Of a stretch of DNA of 17,536 nucleotides, positions 1 through 7,205 are shown in pieces. The translations under genes and the position numbers were made by a program. This DNA is from DATKSS01 sp049582065. Its GTDB lineage: Bacteria > Chloroflexota > Dormibacteria > Dormibacterales > Dormibacteraceae. The notes under the pieces were generated by a model that saw only the letters and a program-made list of their open reading frames with translations, did no database searches and was not told where the DNA came from. The stretch spans positions 1-17,536 of the forward strand of contig JBAUTF010000063.1 of the NCBI GenBank assembly GCA_049582065.1. Reading direction: 5' to 3'. Each line of letters opens with the position of its first letter. Position 1 is the stretch's first letter.

Positions 1-242
1 CAAACCCGCTCAGCATCAGTCCCGACCCGTCTGCAGTTATATCTTGTATCCGGTCAAAGATGTCCGCAATCTGAGCATTCGTTCCCCCATCACCGTATGA
101 GCGATCCACGCTCGCGTGCGCCAAGTAACAATCTCAGCAACATCGCGACGGCCGCGTAATCAGACCCCGCGAACGAGGCGCGGGCGACCGGGAGGTCGAA
201 GGCCGCTACCCCAGCCTGAGTCCAGTCACCTGTTGATTGCAC
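1..242 (-). pseudogene. possible broken and edge-truncated coding region, unknown product
   Basis: Two overlapping minus-strand frames look protein-like. Frame A (242 down to 90) could start at a GTG and contains FDLPVARASFAGSDYAAVAM before a TGA at 92-90. Frame B is open from 133 to the window edge and reads YGDGGTNAQIADIFDRI. A single +1 shift somewhere between 133 and 92 would join them. Frame A has GC-rich third positions in its middle, as expected for coding DNA here. I recognise no family. Neither frame has a convincing RBS, so this may be a decayed gene, an assembly indel, or chance. It lies downstream of the SDR gene on the same strand. Confidence 0.22.
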
Positions 243-286
243 GGCTTGCCGAAACCGTCGTCATGAACGACTCCAGAGCGTGTCGG

Positions 287-1045
287 TTATGCGGTGGACC
301 ATCCGCCGTCGGCGGTCACCTGGGCGCCGTTGACGTTGGAAGCTTCATCGCTGGCCAGCCACGAGATCAGCGCCGCGATCTGATCCGGCTCCGCAGGTGC
401 CGGCATCGTCGCCATCGAAAGCATTGCCCGTTCCATTGCCCAAGGCACAGCGGGAGATGCGCTGCTAGCGATTGAAGTTGCGACGGGGCCCGGCAGTACA
501 GCATTGGACCGAATGTTCTTTGGTCCGTAGAAGTACGCGACCGATTTGACCAACCCGATGACCGCATGCTTCGAAGTCGTATAAGCGACACCAGCCGCAC
601 CTGCGCCTAAGGAGGCTTCTGATGCGACGGTCACGACCGAGCCACCTCCCACGAGCTGCATCCCTGGGAGAACGGCTCGCGTCAGCCTCATGACGCCATT
701 GAGGTTGACGTCGATCACCCGATTCCATAGGTCGTCGGTGAGATCACCTAGCGGAACGAAATGATCCATGATGCCGGCGACGTTGGCGAGGATGGTGACT
801 CGTGGACCTGCCGCCGCGACCAGTCGATCGATGTCTGCTTGCTTGGTGACATCTGCCACGATCAACGTGGCGGAGAGGCCTACCTTCTCCAGACTGGAGC
901 GGGTTTCCTCAAGGGTCTGTGCGTTCACATCGCATCCAACAACCTGGGCTCCCTCTTGGGCCAGTCTCAAAACGGTGGCCCTCCCGATTCCGCTGCCGGC
1001 GCCCGTAACGATGGCCACCTTTCCCGCGTGCCGAGTCTTGTCCAC
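287..1045 (-). CDS. SDR family NAD(P)-dependent oxidoreductase
   Basis: A short-chain dehydrogenase of 252 aa, the usual size for a classical SDR, which interconverts an alcohol and a ketone with NAD(P)(H). The Rossmann glycine motif TGAGSGIG is at residues 14-21, NVAG at 88-91, and the catalytic Ser142, Tyr155 and Lys159 (YTTSK) are all present. The frame stays open to 1153, but the GTG at 1045 is the better start: AGGAGG lies about 6 nt upstream and the SDR fold begins 8 residues in, whereas the upstream extension is low-complexity and unlike the family. The aspartate after beta-2 (GCDV, 37-40) suggests a preference for NAD over NADP; this is inference. The substrate cannot be told. It stands alone between a tRNA gene and a degraded region, so context does not help. 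Confidence 0.9.
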   Translation of the reverse strand: MDKTRHAGKVAIVTGAGSGIGRATVLRLAQEGAQVVGCDVNAQTLEETRSSLEKVGLSATLIVADVTKQADIDRLVAAAGPRVTILANVAGIMDHFVPLGDLTDDLWNRVIDVNLNGVMRLTRAVLPGMQLVGGGSVVTVASEASLGAGAAGVAYTTSKHAVIGLVKSVAYFYGPKNIRSNAVLPGPVATSIASSASPAVPWAMERAMLSMATMPAPAEPDQIAALISWLASDEASNVNGAQVTADGGWSTA

Positions 1046-1050
1046 GAAAC

Positions 1051-1058
1051 CTCCTCGT
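1051..1058 (-). promoter_or_regulatory. ribosome binding site deciding the GTG start of the SDR gene
   Basis: The minus strand reads GAGGAGGT a few bases before the GTG at 1045. This near-perfect Shine-Dalgarno sequence is what rules out the longer ORF that begins at 1153. Confidence 0.7.
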
Positions 1059-1221
1059 TGTCCGGCCCGCCCTTGCCGATCGCTGACGGGGTTCACGACG
1101 GCTTCAGGCCGCTCTAACAAAGACGATAGAGCCCGCAGCCGCGACCGATTCAACTTGCCTGCGGCGTTCGTATGAGCCGATCGGTCGTCTACTCGACGGG
1201 ATCCATGTGCGAAATCGGGGG

Positions 1222-1304
1222 TGGTGGGCCGGGACAGAATCGAACTGTCACAGCTTTCGCGGCGGTTTTACAGACCGTTAGGCTCGCCAATGCCCAGCCG
1301 ACCC
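1222..1304 (-). tRNA. tRNA-Tyr (GTA anticodon)
   Basis: Folded by hand on the minus strand. The acceptor stem GGGTCGG/CCGGCCC is 7 bp with one T-G pair, the discriminator is A, and CCA is encoded. The D arm has the conserved A14, GG and A21. The anticodon loop is CTGTAAA with anticodon GTA at 1271-1269. A class II extra arm of about a dozen bases follows, as expected for bacterial tRNA-Tyr. The T arm is GACAG-TTCGATT-CTGTC. Oddities are C instead of the near-universal T at position 8 and an A-C mismatch at 27-43. It could be a functional but divergent gene or a decaying extra copy. A tRNA-finding program would settle the score. Confidence 0.85.
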
Positions 1305-1532
1305 ACTGTAGGCCGCCGAAACCGGCGGAAACTCAAGGGTAATCGTAGCCGAACGCCGCGACATCTCCGGAACACCGGGCCACGGACGTCGGTCCAGTAG
1401 ATGAAGCGCTCCCGGTTGCCGCCGCCGTGGTTATCTGGCGCTGGGGCTGCACCCGGCTTCCGAGGTCAGATGCTGAAATTTGCTCTCCCAGCGACCGAAT
1501 CGCGGAACCAATGGTGAGTTACCGCTGACATT
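1305..1532. other. intergenic stretch between tRNA-Tyr and the PLP dehydratase gene
   Basis: No coding frame or recognisable RNA here. One perfect 6-bp hairpin (CCGCCG-AAAC-CGGCGG) lies at 1313-1328, immediately 5' of the tRNA gene on its strand. It has no T-run on either side, so it is not a standard terminator. No clear terminator follows the dehydratase gene, which ends at 1533. Confidence 0.4.
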
Positions 1533-2486
1533 TCATTTTTGCAACGTCGAAGTCAGAAGTCTGGAAACAAGGGCTCGGTTTGCGTTGCCGCCGGTCAGGA
1601 TGAGCCCGATGACCGAGGGCGCCACCGGGAGCTTTCCGGCCAGGAACGCCGCCAGCGGCAGGGCCCCGGTCGGCTCGACCGCCAGGTGTAACCGAAGCCA
1701 TGCCACCCTTACCGCCTCGGCAATCTCGTCCTCGGTCACGGTGACGATGTCATCAACCAAGCCCCTGGTGACGATCACCTCAAAAGTCCTCTCGCTCATT
1801 GAGAGGGTGCGCACTCCGTCCGCGAGGGTGACCGGAGAATCCTCGAGGCTGACCAGCCGGCCGGAATGCAACGATCGGGAGGCGTCATCGGCGGCGGTCG
1901 GCTCGACGCCGATCACCTTGATCGCTGGATTCACATGCTTTGCCCAAAGCGCGGATCCGCTGAGCAATCCACCGCCACCGCATGGAGTCACGATCATTTC
2001 GATTGCGGGGTCGTCCTCGAGCATTTCCATGGCGACGGTTCCCTGTCCGTGTATCACGTCCCAGTCGTCGAACGGGTGGACCAGCACGAGCCCCGACCTT
2101 TTGATCTCTTCGTGCAACCGCTGCTCGCGATTGGCGAACGTGACGCCATCCTGAATCACCTGCGCACCGTAATCGCGCGTGTGTTGCACCTTCTCTGGAT
2201 TCGCGTCCGCCGGGATGATCACCACTGCCTTTAGACCTGCGGTGCGCGCGGCCAGCGCCAATGCCTGCGCGTGGTTCCCAGAGCTCACGGCAATCACGCC
2301 CCTCATCGTTGGATCGGCTGCGTGCTTGGCGACGACCGCGTTGAACGCCCCTCGCACCTTGAAACTGCCCGTCACCTGAAAGCACTCGGCCTTGAGGCGG
2401 AGCCGATCATCGAGATCGGTGCGTAGCAGCGGCGTACGGCGGACGTAGGGACGGATGCGCTCGCTCGCTTCGAGGATCTCGTTCAT
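1533..2486 (-). CDS. threonine/serine dehydratase-like PLP enzyme (fold type II); possible racemase
   Basis: A 317-aa pyridoxal-phosphate enzyme of the serine/threonine dehydratase family, which contains catabolic threonine deaminases (threonine to 2-oxobutyrate and ammonia) and serine or aspartate racemases. SFKVRGA at 41-47 carries the Schiff-base Lys43. SSGNHAQ at 68-74 contacts the cofactor carboxylate, and the glycine loop GGGGL at 170-174 binds the phosphate. LTGGNANR near the C-terminus matches the family's pyridine-contacting loop. There is no C-terminal ACT-like regulatory domain, so it is not a biosynthetic IlvA of about 500 aa. The ATG at 2486 has only a weak RBS. It is the last of three same-strand genes after asnB and an ATP-grasp ligase (96-bp gap). 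That context makes a D-amino-acid-supplying racemase a fair alternative to catabolic dehydratase. Confidence 0.85.
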   Translation of the reverse strand: MNEILEASERIRPYVRRTPLLRTDLDDRLRLKAECFQVTGSFKVRGAFNAVVAKHAADPTMRGVIAVSSGNHAQALALAARTAGLKAVVIIPADANPEKVQHTRDYGAQVIQDGVTFANREQRLHEEIKRSGLVLVHPFDDWDVIHGQGTVAMEMLEDDPAIEMIVTPCGGGGLLSGSALWAKHVNPAIKVIGVEPTAADDASRSLHSGRLVSLEDSPVTLADGVRTLSMSERTFEVIVTRGLVDDIVTVTEDEIAEAVRVAWLRLHLAVEPTGALPLAAFLAGKLPVAPSVIGLILTGGNANRALVSRLLTSTLQK

Positions 2487-2582
2487 TGACTCGTCACCGC
2501 GATGCTGCTCAGGATCACGACCATGCTGATGATGATATTGCGGCGCGGCCGCTAGTGAATCTGTCGCGCACCCATCAGTTGT

Positions 2583-3806
2583 TCAGTCAGCGCCTGGCCG
2601 ATAGTACTTCTTGTATTTACTGGAGTGGCTCAGGTGTGACCGGAGGATTGAGAGGATACGCCGCGGACGGTAGTCCCCCCGGTAAAAGAGGGGATTGACA
2701 ACCTTCCTTTGCTGGTTGAGCGCTCGCATTCTTGAGCGCAATGATTCGTCTGTGACATACGTAAAGGCAACTTTCTTGGGGATCACGAGCCAGAGTATCT
2801 CGTTGGTTGCGAGGGTGAAGTCGCGGGGCTCACCGCGAAGCCGGTCTTCGACCACGTAGCCGGCGAGGTTGTAGCCAGACCCGGTCACATAGAAACAGCT
2901 CCGACCCTGGCGCGCATTCAACTCAAAGACCTTGTAGGTTCCGTCGCGCGGATCGTGCTTGATATCAAAGTTGGAGAATCCGACGTAGCCGATCTGCTCG
3001 AGGAAGGAGGTGAGCGCCTTTACGATAGGGGCCTGCGCGCCGGTGAGAATCGCGGCATGGTTGCCTATCCCCTTCGGGGTATGTTCTTCGAGGAGCACCT
3101 GCCCCAGGGCCGCCAACGTTACCTTCCCGTTTTGGTCGGAGTAGCAGGTTAGGACGCGCATGTGTGAATCGTCTCCTGGGATGAGCTCCTGGAGGATCAA
3201 CGAATCCGCATAACCGCTGTCGTAGATACGGTTGATCAGTTCGTCGAGCTCCTCTCGCGCACCAACCCGATGGACTTTCTTTTGCCCTGGGAATGGATGC
3301 TCCCACCAGCTGATGCCGTTCGAGGGTTTCACGATCACCGGGCCATCGAACCCCAGCGAATAGCGGTTTCCCATGTGCCTCTCATAGATGAAGGTCGCCG
3401 GATAGGGGATGCCGTTGTCTCGGCAGGCGGCATAGAACCTGTCTTTACGGATCAGGTCGAGGAGTTGCGGTCGAGAGATGACCGGGGCAATGACGTTTTC
3501 CCGGAATGCCTCTCGATACTTGCTGATCAGCTCCACATACGAGTCACCGCAGCCAAGGAGGATTAGCTTTTTCGGCGCATTGGCAGCAGCGAGTCCGTCC
3601 ACCACTTCGAGGAATGTCGCGTCCGATTCAATGGATTCGCGTGCAACGAAGTTCACTATCCGACTTGCGTAACTCGGACCGCCCGGATATTTTCCCACCA
3701 CGGTGGACTTCACGCGGTACGCCTCGTGAAACGCCCGCGCCATGCTGTAAGTATTGATGTCGCTCCCGAAGATCACCGGAACGAAATCGCAGTCTTTGAA
3801 CTCCAC
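2583..3806 (-). CDS. ATP-grasp carboxylate-amine ligase (possible D-aspartate ligase type)
   Basis: A 407-aa ATP-grasp protein. These enzymes activate a carboxylate as an acyl phosphate and couple it to an amine. The N-terminal segment VPVIFGSDINTYSMARAFHE (9-28) is typical of the group often annotated carboxylate-amine ligase, which includes enterococcal D-aspartate ligase. VIVKPSNG (157-164) holds the ATP-binding Lys160. EHTPKGIGNHAAI (241-253) is the glycine-rich loop region, and FDIKHD plus FELNARQG (280-301) supply metal ligands Asp281, Glu295 and Asn297. The frame extends to 4046, but that part lies antiparallel-free inside asnB on the same strand in another frame. The GTG at 3806, one base after the asnB stop, puts the family N-terminus at residue 1 and implies translational coupling. 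The substrate is inferred only. Confidence 0.82.
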   Translation of the reverse strand: MEFKDCDFVPVIFGSDINTYSMARAFHEAYRVKSTVVGKYPGGPSYASRIVNFVARESIESDATFLEVVDGLAAANAPKKLILLGCGDSYVELISKYREAFRENVIAPVISRPQLLDLIRKDRFYAACRDNGIPYPATFIYERHMGNRYSLGFDGPVIVKPSNGISWWEHPFPGQKKVHRVGAREELDELINRIYDSGYADSLILQELIPGDDSHMRVLTCYSDQNGKVTLAALGQVLLEEHTPKGIGNHAAILTGAQAPIVKALTSFLEQIGYVGFSNFDIKHDPRDGTYKVFELNARQGRSCFYVTGSGYNLAGYVVEDRLRGEPRDFTLATNEILWLVIPKKVAFTYVTDESLRSRMRALNQQRKVVNPLFYRGDYRPRRILSILRSHLSHSSKYKKYYRPGAD

Positions 3807-3807
3807 G

Positions 3808-5646
3808 TTATCGCTTAGTGAAAAACTGCTCGTGCCAGACCAGGAAAGTAAAGAGGTTCCAAATCTTGCTGGCGTTGCTGCGGACGCCGCGACGGTGCTC
3901 GTCAAGCAGCCGAACCAGCTCCTTCCTTTCGAAAAAGCTTGATGCTGCGGCGCTCTCGAAGTAGCTGGCAACCATGTTTGCGCAGCTGTCTTTCCGTAGC
4001 CATTCGATGAGAGGGACCGGGAACGCGAGCTTTGTCCGGCGGGCACTCACTTCCGGGATCCTGCGGGACGCGGCTCTGCGGAATGCCACTTTGGTGGTGG
4101 TTCGGTTCACCTTGTACTCGGGTGGGATGGTTCGGGCGAGCTTGAAGATCTCGAGATCGAGAAGTGGCACACGAAGCTCGAGGGAGTGAGCCATGCTCAT
4201 CTTGTCCGCCTTGAGCAAGATTTCCTGCACCATCCAGAGATTGATGTCCAGATACTGCATTTTGGTCACGTCGTCGTAGTCGCGTGCCGCCTCGTACAGC
4301 GGAGCCGTGTACACGTCCGGCGATCGCAAAGGGTAGCGAGTGCCAAGCACGCGCCACTGCTCTGCTGGGCTCCAGACGTTGCTGATTCCAATGTACCGGT
4401 CTTCGACCGGCTTGCTCCCTCGGAGTAAGTAGCCCCTCCCTTTGACACTCGGCAGAGATGCCGCCGCGCGTGCGACGACCTGCCGAACGCGGCGCGGTAG
4501 GAGCTGGTAAGGGGCTAACGAGTGGGGTTCCTTGTAGATGTTGTAGCCGGCGAACATCTCGTCGGCGCCTTCCCCTGACAGCACCACTTTCACATCCTCG
4601 GCGGCCAGTTTCGAGAGGAAATAGAGCGCGTTTGCGCTTGGATTCGCGAGCGGCTCGTCGAGGTGGTATTGAACAGCGCCGGCACTCGCGAAGTACTCGG
4701 CGGCCGAGACGATTTTCACACGGTTGTCAACGCCGATCGCTTCCGCCAGCAATTTGGCGTTCCGCGCCTCGTCGTATCGCGGGTCTTCGAAACCTATGGT
4801 GTAAGTCCGCACGGGCCTCCGGGCCCGCACTTCAGCGGTGACATAGCTCGAGTCGACCCCGCTTGAGAGGAAGCATCCAACCTCGACGTCGCTGATCTCG
4901 TGTGCGATGACGGATTCCGTAACCGCGTCGGCGATTCTCTCCACGAAATAGTCGAACGATTTCCCAGGTTCGAAGTCAAAGCTGGGGGTGAAGTAGCGGT
5001 GGACCGTGAGCTCTCCATCCCTGCGCCGGAAGGAGTGTCCGGGCGGGAGCTTGCGGACGTTCTTGAAGAAGGTGTCGACGGCGCCGGGCACGCAGTTCCA
5101 CAGTAGGTAGTCGGAGAGATGCTCCTCGTTGAGTTCTCTAACGAAATGCGGGTGCGCAAGGAAGGCCTTGATTTCCGAGCCGAAAAGAAATGAGGCGCCC
5201 ATCTGCGCGTAGTAGAAGGGCTTGATGCCGAAAGAGTCCCGAGCGCCGAACAACTCCTTTTTCAAGGAGTCCCAGATCACGAAGGAGAACATGCCCCGTA
5301 ATTTCGGAAGGAGAGCTTCGCCGAACTCTTCGTAACCGTGGACGAGCACCTCGGAGTCTGTCCGAGTGGTGAACTGGTGCCCCCTCGCAATGAGGTCCCC
5401 GCGCAGCGCCTGGTAGTTGTAGATCTCGCCGTTGAAGACCAACACCTTCGTGCGATCTTCATTCAGGATGGGTTGCGATCCGGTCGCGAGGTCAATGATG
5501 CTCAAGCGGCGAAAGCCGAGTGCGATTTCGTTGTCCAGATAAGAGTTCTCGGAATCGGGACCACGGTGAGCTATTGCCCGCGTCATTGCGCACAGCACGT
5601 TCTCCCGGTCCGGACAAGGACCGGTGAAACCAATGAATCCGCACAT
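3808..5646 (-). CDS. asnB: asparagine synthase (glutamine-hydrolysing), AsnB/LtsA-like amidotransferase
   Basis: A 612-aa two-domain enzyme: an N-terminal class II glutaminase and a C-terminal ATP-pyrophosphatase synthetase. The nucleophile is Cys2 after the initiator Met (MCGFIGF). HRGPD (28-31 region), RLSIIDL (47-53) and NGEIYN (72-77) are the glutaminase signatures. SSGVDSS (261-267) is the PPi loop and SGEGADEMFAGY (357-368) the synthetase motif. Length is normal and no key residue is missing. The family makes asparagine from aspartate, but members such as Corynebacterium LtsA and Bacillus AsnB amidate diaminopimelate in peptidoglycan. Tight linkage to an ATP-grasp ligase downstream and a LysM-CHAP hydrolase 131 bp upstream on the same strand favours a cell-wall role, as inference. 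The RBS is weak. Confidence 0.93.
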   Translation of the reverse strand: MCGFIGFTGPCPDRENVLCAMTRAIAHRGPDSENSYLDNEIALGFRRLSIIDLATGSQPILNEDRTKVLVFNGEIYNYQALRGDLIARGHQFTTRTDSEVLVHGYEEFGEALLPKLRGMFSFVIWDSLKKELFGARDSFGIKPFYYAQMGASFLFGSEIKAFLAHPHFVRELNEEHLSDYLLWNCVPGAVDTFFKNVRKLPPGHSFRRRDGELTVHRYFTPSFDFEPGKSFDYFVERIADAVTESVIAHEISDVEVGCFLSSGVDSSYVTAEVRARRPVRTYTIGFEDPRYDEARNAKLLAEAIGVDNRVKIVSAAEYFASAGAVQYHLDEPLANPSANALYFLSKLAAEDVKVVLSGEGADEMFAGYNIYKEPHSLAPYQLLPRRVRQVVARAAASLPSVKGRGYLLRGSKPVEDRYIGISNVWSPAEQWRVLGTRYPLRSPDVYTAPLYEAARDYDDVTKMQYLDINLWMVQEILLKADKMSMAHSLELRVPLLDLEIFKLARTIPPEYKVNRTTTKVAFRRAASRRIPEVSARRTKLAFPVPLIEWLRKDSCANMVASYFESAAASSFFERKELVRLLDEHRRGVRSNASKIWNLFTFLVWHEQFFTKR

Positions 5647-5752
5647 GTTCTTATGAGCTTAGTTGACGGCCCTCTTGGCCAACGACGCCGCCGACCACCG
5701 ATGGCGTTGCTACTCCGGCTGGCGGCTCATTCGTGACGTGCGCTAGCCGTTA

Positions 5753-5791
5753 TAGATGAAGCCGATCAAAGCTCCGTTCAGCTGGGCGGGG
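5753..5791 (-). repeat. direct repeat, downstream copy (47-bp period)
   Basis: This 39-bp copy matches 5800-5838 at 35 of 39 positions, with an offset of 47 bp. It contains the stop codon of the LysM-CHAP gene. In a different frame it would encode QLNGALIGFIYNG followed by TAG at 5745-5743, mirroring the end of the upstream copy. Because 47 is not a multiple of three, the duplication shifts the frame. Confidence 0.85.
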
Positions 5792-6743
5792 TGAAACCGT
5801 AGATGAAGCCGATCAAAGCACCGCCCAGCTGGCCGGGGCGGATCACCCGCTGGCTCGTCACGCCGAAGGCGACGTAGTGCATCTCCGAAACCAGCCACGA
5901 ACCGTCGCCGTTGACCTGCTCAACGTAGGCAACATGGCCGAGGCCAATCGGACTTTCCGTGGTGACCATGATGGCTCCGGCCTTTGGCTGCGACCCGACC
6001 GGGAAACCCATCGCCTTGGCGTTGCCGTACCACTCGATCGCGTTACCGCGCCAAGGCACCGGCCGCCGGGTCGCAACGTACCAGGTGCACCATCCCCACG
6101 GGAAACCCACCGCGTTGTACGTGCCGACCGGCGCCCCAATCGTCGAATGGAAGAAGGCGTAGAAGGAGGGAGCTGCCAACAGCGGCGGCGGGAAGTTGGG
6201 ACCCACGCCGCCAGGAATGACCACGAGGGTTCCGGCCACCAGCTGCATTTCGCGGAACCGGTTGTAGTCGGCGATGGCGCCGGCGTCGGCCTTGTAGGCG
6301 GCGGCCAGGCTGTCCACCGTGTCGCCAGCCCTCGCAGTCACCACCACTCCCGGAATCGGAGGGATCAGCAGCGGGCTCCCGTTCGGCGCCACGTCGCTGT
6401 ACGTCAGCAGGGTCGGGTTCGACCAACGGATCTGGCTAACCGTCACGTGGTACCTGGCCGCGATGTTGGCCAGCGACTCGCCCGCCGCGACCGTGTAGAC
6501 CATCGGCGTGTGACTGATCAGGGCGGCGGTCGGGATGGAAAGCGGCTTGATGATGGTGCTGTAGCGGCCGAGGGAGACGTCGCCCACACTGCCGCCCTGG
6601 CTGACGACCACCGCCTCGGCGTTCACGGCGCCCAGCCGAGCCGTCAGATAGGTGGGAAAATGCTTGTCCACGGAGGCATAGCTCGACATTGCGACCGCTA
6701 TCCCAAGCACGATTGCATGGGTCAGGTAACGATGAACTCGCAT
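5778..6743 (-). CDS. secreted or membrane-anchored LysM-CHAP peptidoglycan hydrolase
   Basis: A 321-aa exported protein. A basic start and hydrophobic segment (10-24) act as signal peptide or anchor. Two LysM-like modules follow, about residues 83-128 (YTVAAGESLANIAARY) and 134-176, which bind glycan chains. The C-terminal CHAP domain (about 205-300) shows WGWCTWYVATRR with nucleophile Cys219, GHVAYVEQV with His270, and Glu287 as a candidate third residue. CHAP enzymes cleave peptidoglycan amide bonds. The ATG has a good leader, AGGGGTAGG. The paralogue at 7206-8171 has the same length, N-terminus and VGDVS..TIIKPLSIPT linker but an M23 domain. The last residues (GFTPPS) appear to result from a frame-shifting 47-bp tandem duplication. 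Confidence 0.88.
   Translation of the reverse strand: MRVHRYLTHAIVLGIAVAMSSYASVDKHFPTYLTARLGAVNAEAVVVSQGGSVGDVSLGRYSTIIKPLSIPTAALISHTPMVYTVAAGESLANIAARYHVTVSQIRWSNPTLLTYSDVAPNGSPLLIPPIPGVVVTARAGDTVDSLAAAYKADAGAIADYNRFREMQLVAGTLVVIPGGVGPNFPPPLLAAPSFYAFFHSTIGAPVGTYNAVGFPWGWCTWYVATRRPVPWRGNAIEWYGNAKAMGFPVGSQPKAGAIMVTTESPIGLGHVAYVEQVNGDGSWLVSEMHYVAFGVTSQRVIRPGQLGGALIGFIYGFTPPS
5800..5838 (-). repeat. direct repeat, upstream copy (47-bp period)
   Basis: Partner of the 5753-5791 copy. It lies inside the LysM-CHAP gene and encodes QLGGALIGFIY near the C-terminus. The four mismatches are at 5820, 5824, 5825 and 5833. Confidence 0.85.
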
Positions 6744-6744
6744 G

Positions 6745-6753
6745 CCTACCCCT
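6745..6753 (-). promoter_or_regulatory. shared-type ribosome binding leader, LysM-CHAP gene
   Basis: AGGGGTAGG followed by C and ATG. The M23 paralogue has GGGGGTAGG at the same place, so the leader was probably duplicated with the gene. Confidence 0.6.
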
Positions 6754-6803
6754 AAGACTTACGAATCTGCCCACGTCGGGGAGATCCCCCAGAGAACCGG
6801 GTC

Positions 6804-6833
6804 ACCCTACCAGACCTCCGGCGAGTGAGTCAA
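6804..6833 (-). promoter_or_regulatory. sigma70-type promoter for the LysM-CHAP gene
   Basis: On the minus strand, TTGACT (6833-6828) is followed by an 18-bp spacer and TAGGGT (6809-6804). The -10 lies 60 nt before the ATG. It closely resembles the element of the divergent paralogue. Confidence 0.55.
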
Positions 6834-7123
6834 CCCGCTAGCGCCGGACGCCGGCACCCGGACCGGTGACACCACCCCGGTACGGCCGAACTCGATCTGA
6901 ATACGGGCTCGAGGGTGCCAGAGGCTCCGCCGTCGAACAGCAGTTCGCCCACTCAATCTTTGGCGCACGCGGCCAAGCAGTCGATTCATCGTTGAGGCCA
7001 ACGCCAGATGGCGCGGCTACTTGCACGTTGGTCTGATCTCAGGAGGGGCCTTGCAATGGGCCTGAGCCAATGACTTTGAGATCAGGAACCGCGAGGTTCG
7101 CAATACTCTCGGCACCCGCGCGT

Positions 7124-7153
7124 TTGACCCTCCAGGAACCGGTCTGTTACGGT
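7124..7153 (+). promoter_or_regulatory. sigma70-type promoter for the LysM-M23 gene
   Basis: TTGACC (7124-7129), an 18-bp spacer, then TACGGT (7148-7153), 52 nt upstream of the TTG start. Spacer length and hexamers match the promoter facing the other way. Confidence 0.55.
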
Positions 7154-7161
7154 CTTCTCAC

Positions 7162-7183
7162 TTTCGCGTCCCGAGACGCGAAA
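7162..7183 (+). promoter_or_regulatory. 5' leader hairpin of the LysM-M23 gene
   Basis: A perfect 9-bp stem, TTTCGCGTC-CCGA-GACGCGAAA, sits at the probable 5' end of the transcript and about 12 nt before the RBS. No T-run follows, so it is more likely an RNA stability or translation element than a terminator. Confidence 0.5.
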
Positions 7184-7194
7184 AGGGGACGTTT

Positions 7195-7203
7195 GGGGGT
7201 AGG
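7195..7203 (+). promoter_or_regulatory. ribosome binding site supporting the TTG start of the LysM-M23 gene
   Basis: GGGGGTAGG lies 2 nt before TTG at 7206. Alignment to the paralogue, whose ATG sits at the equivalent point after AGGGGTAGGC, supports TTG as the true start. Confidence 0.6.
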
Positions 7204-7205
7204 CG

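Larger units (their letters stand above)
6744..7205. other. divergent regulatory spacer between the two LysM hydrolase genes
   Basis: 462 bp with no convincing gene. It holds one promoter-like element for each direction, a small hairpin in each leader, and near-identical ribosome binding regions (listed separately). The middle (about 6840-7090) shows nothing I can name. I looked for a c-di-AMP riboswitch, which often precedes such hydrolases, and did not find its conserved core. Confidence 0.5.

Noticed and set aside
287..1304. Integrative element inserted at tRNA-Tyr
   Set aside because: No integrase, no transposase, and no second copy of the tRNA 3' end seen in the window.
1313..1328. Rho-independent terminator
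   Set aside because: Perfect short hairpin, but no T-run on either strand.
2483..2524. 13-codon hydrophobic ORF (MVVILSSIAVTSQ) whose stop overlaps the dehydratase start
   Set aside because: No Shine-Dalgarno sequence and too short to separate from chance, though the ATGA overlap is tidy.
2540..2560. NotI site followed by TAGTGAAT, reminiscent of a cloning-vector polylinker
   Set aside because: Only a short resemblance; the order and spacing do not match common vectors, and NotI sites are expected in GC-rich DNA.
3902..4357. Other long open frames overlapping asnB, and similar antisense frames throughout (for example 10302-11675 + and 5877-6755 +)
   Set aside because: Arg/Gly/His-rich shadow frames of high-GC genes with recognised products on the true frame.
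6744..7205. c-di-AMP (ydaO-type) riboswitch upstream of the LysM hydrolases
   Set aside because: The conserved core sequences could not be found on either strand.
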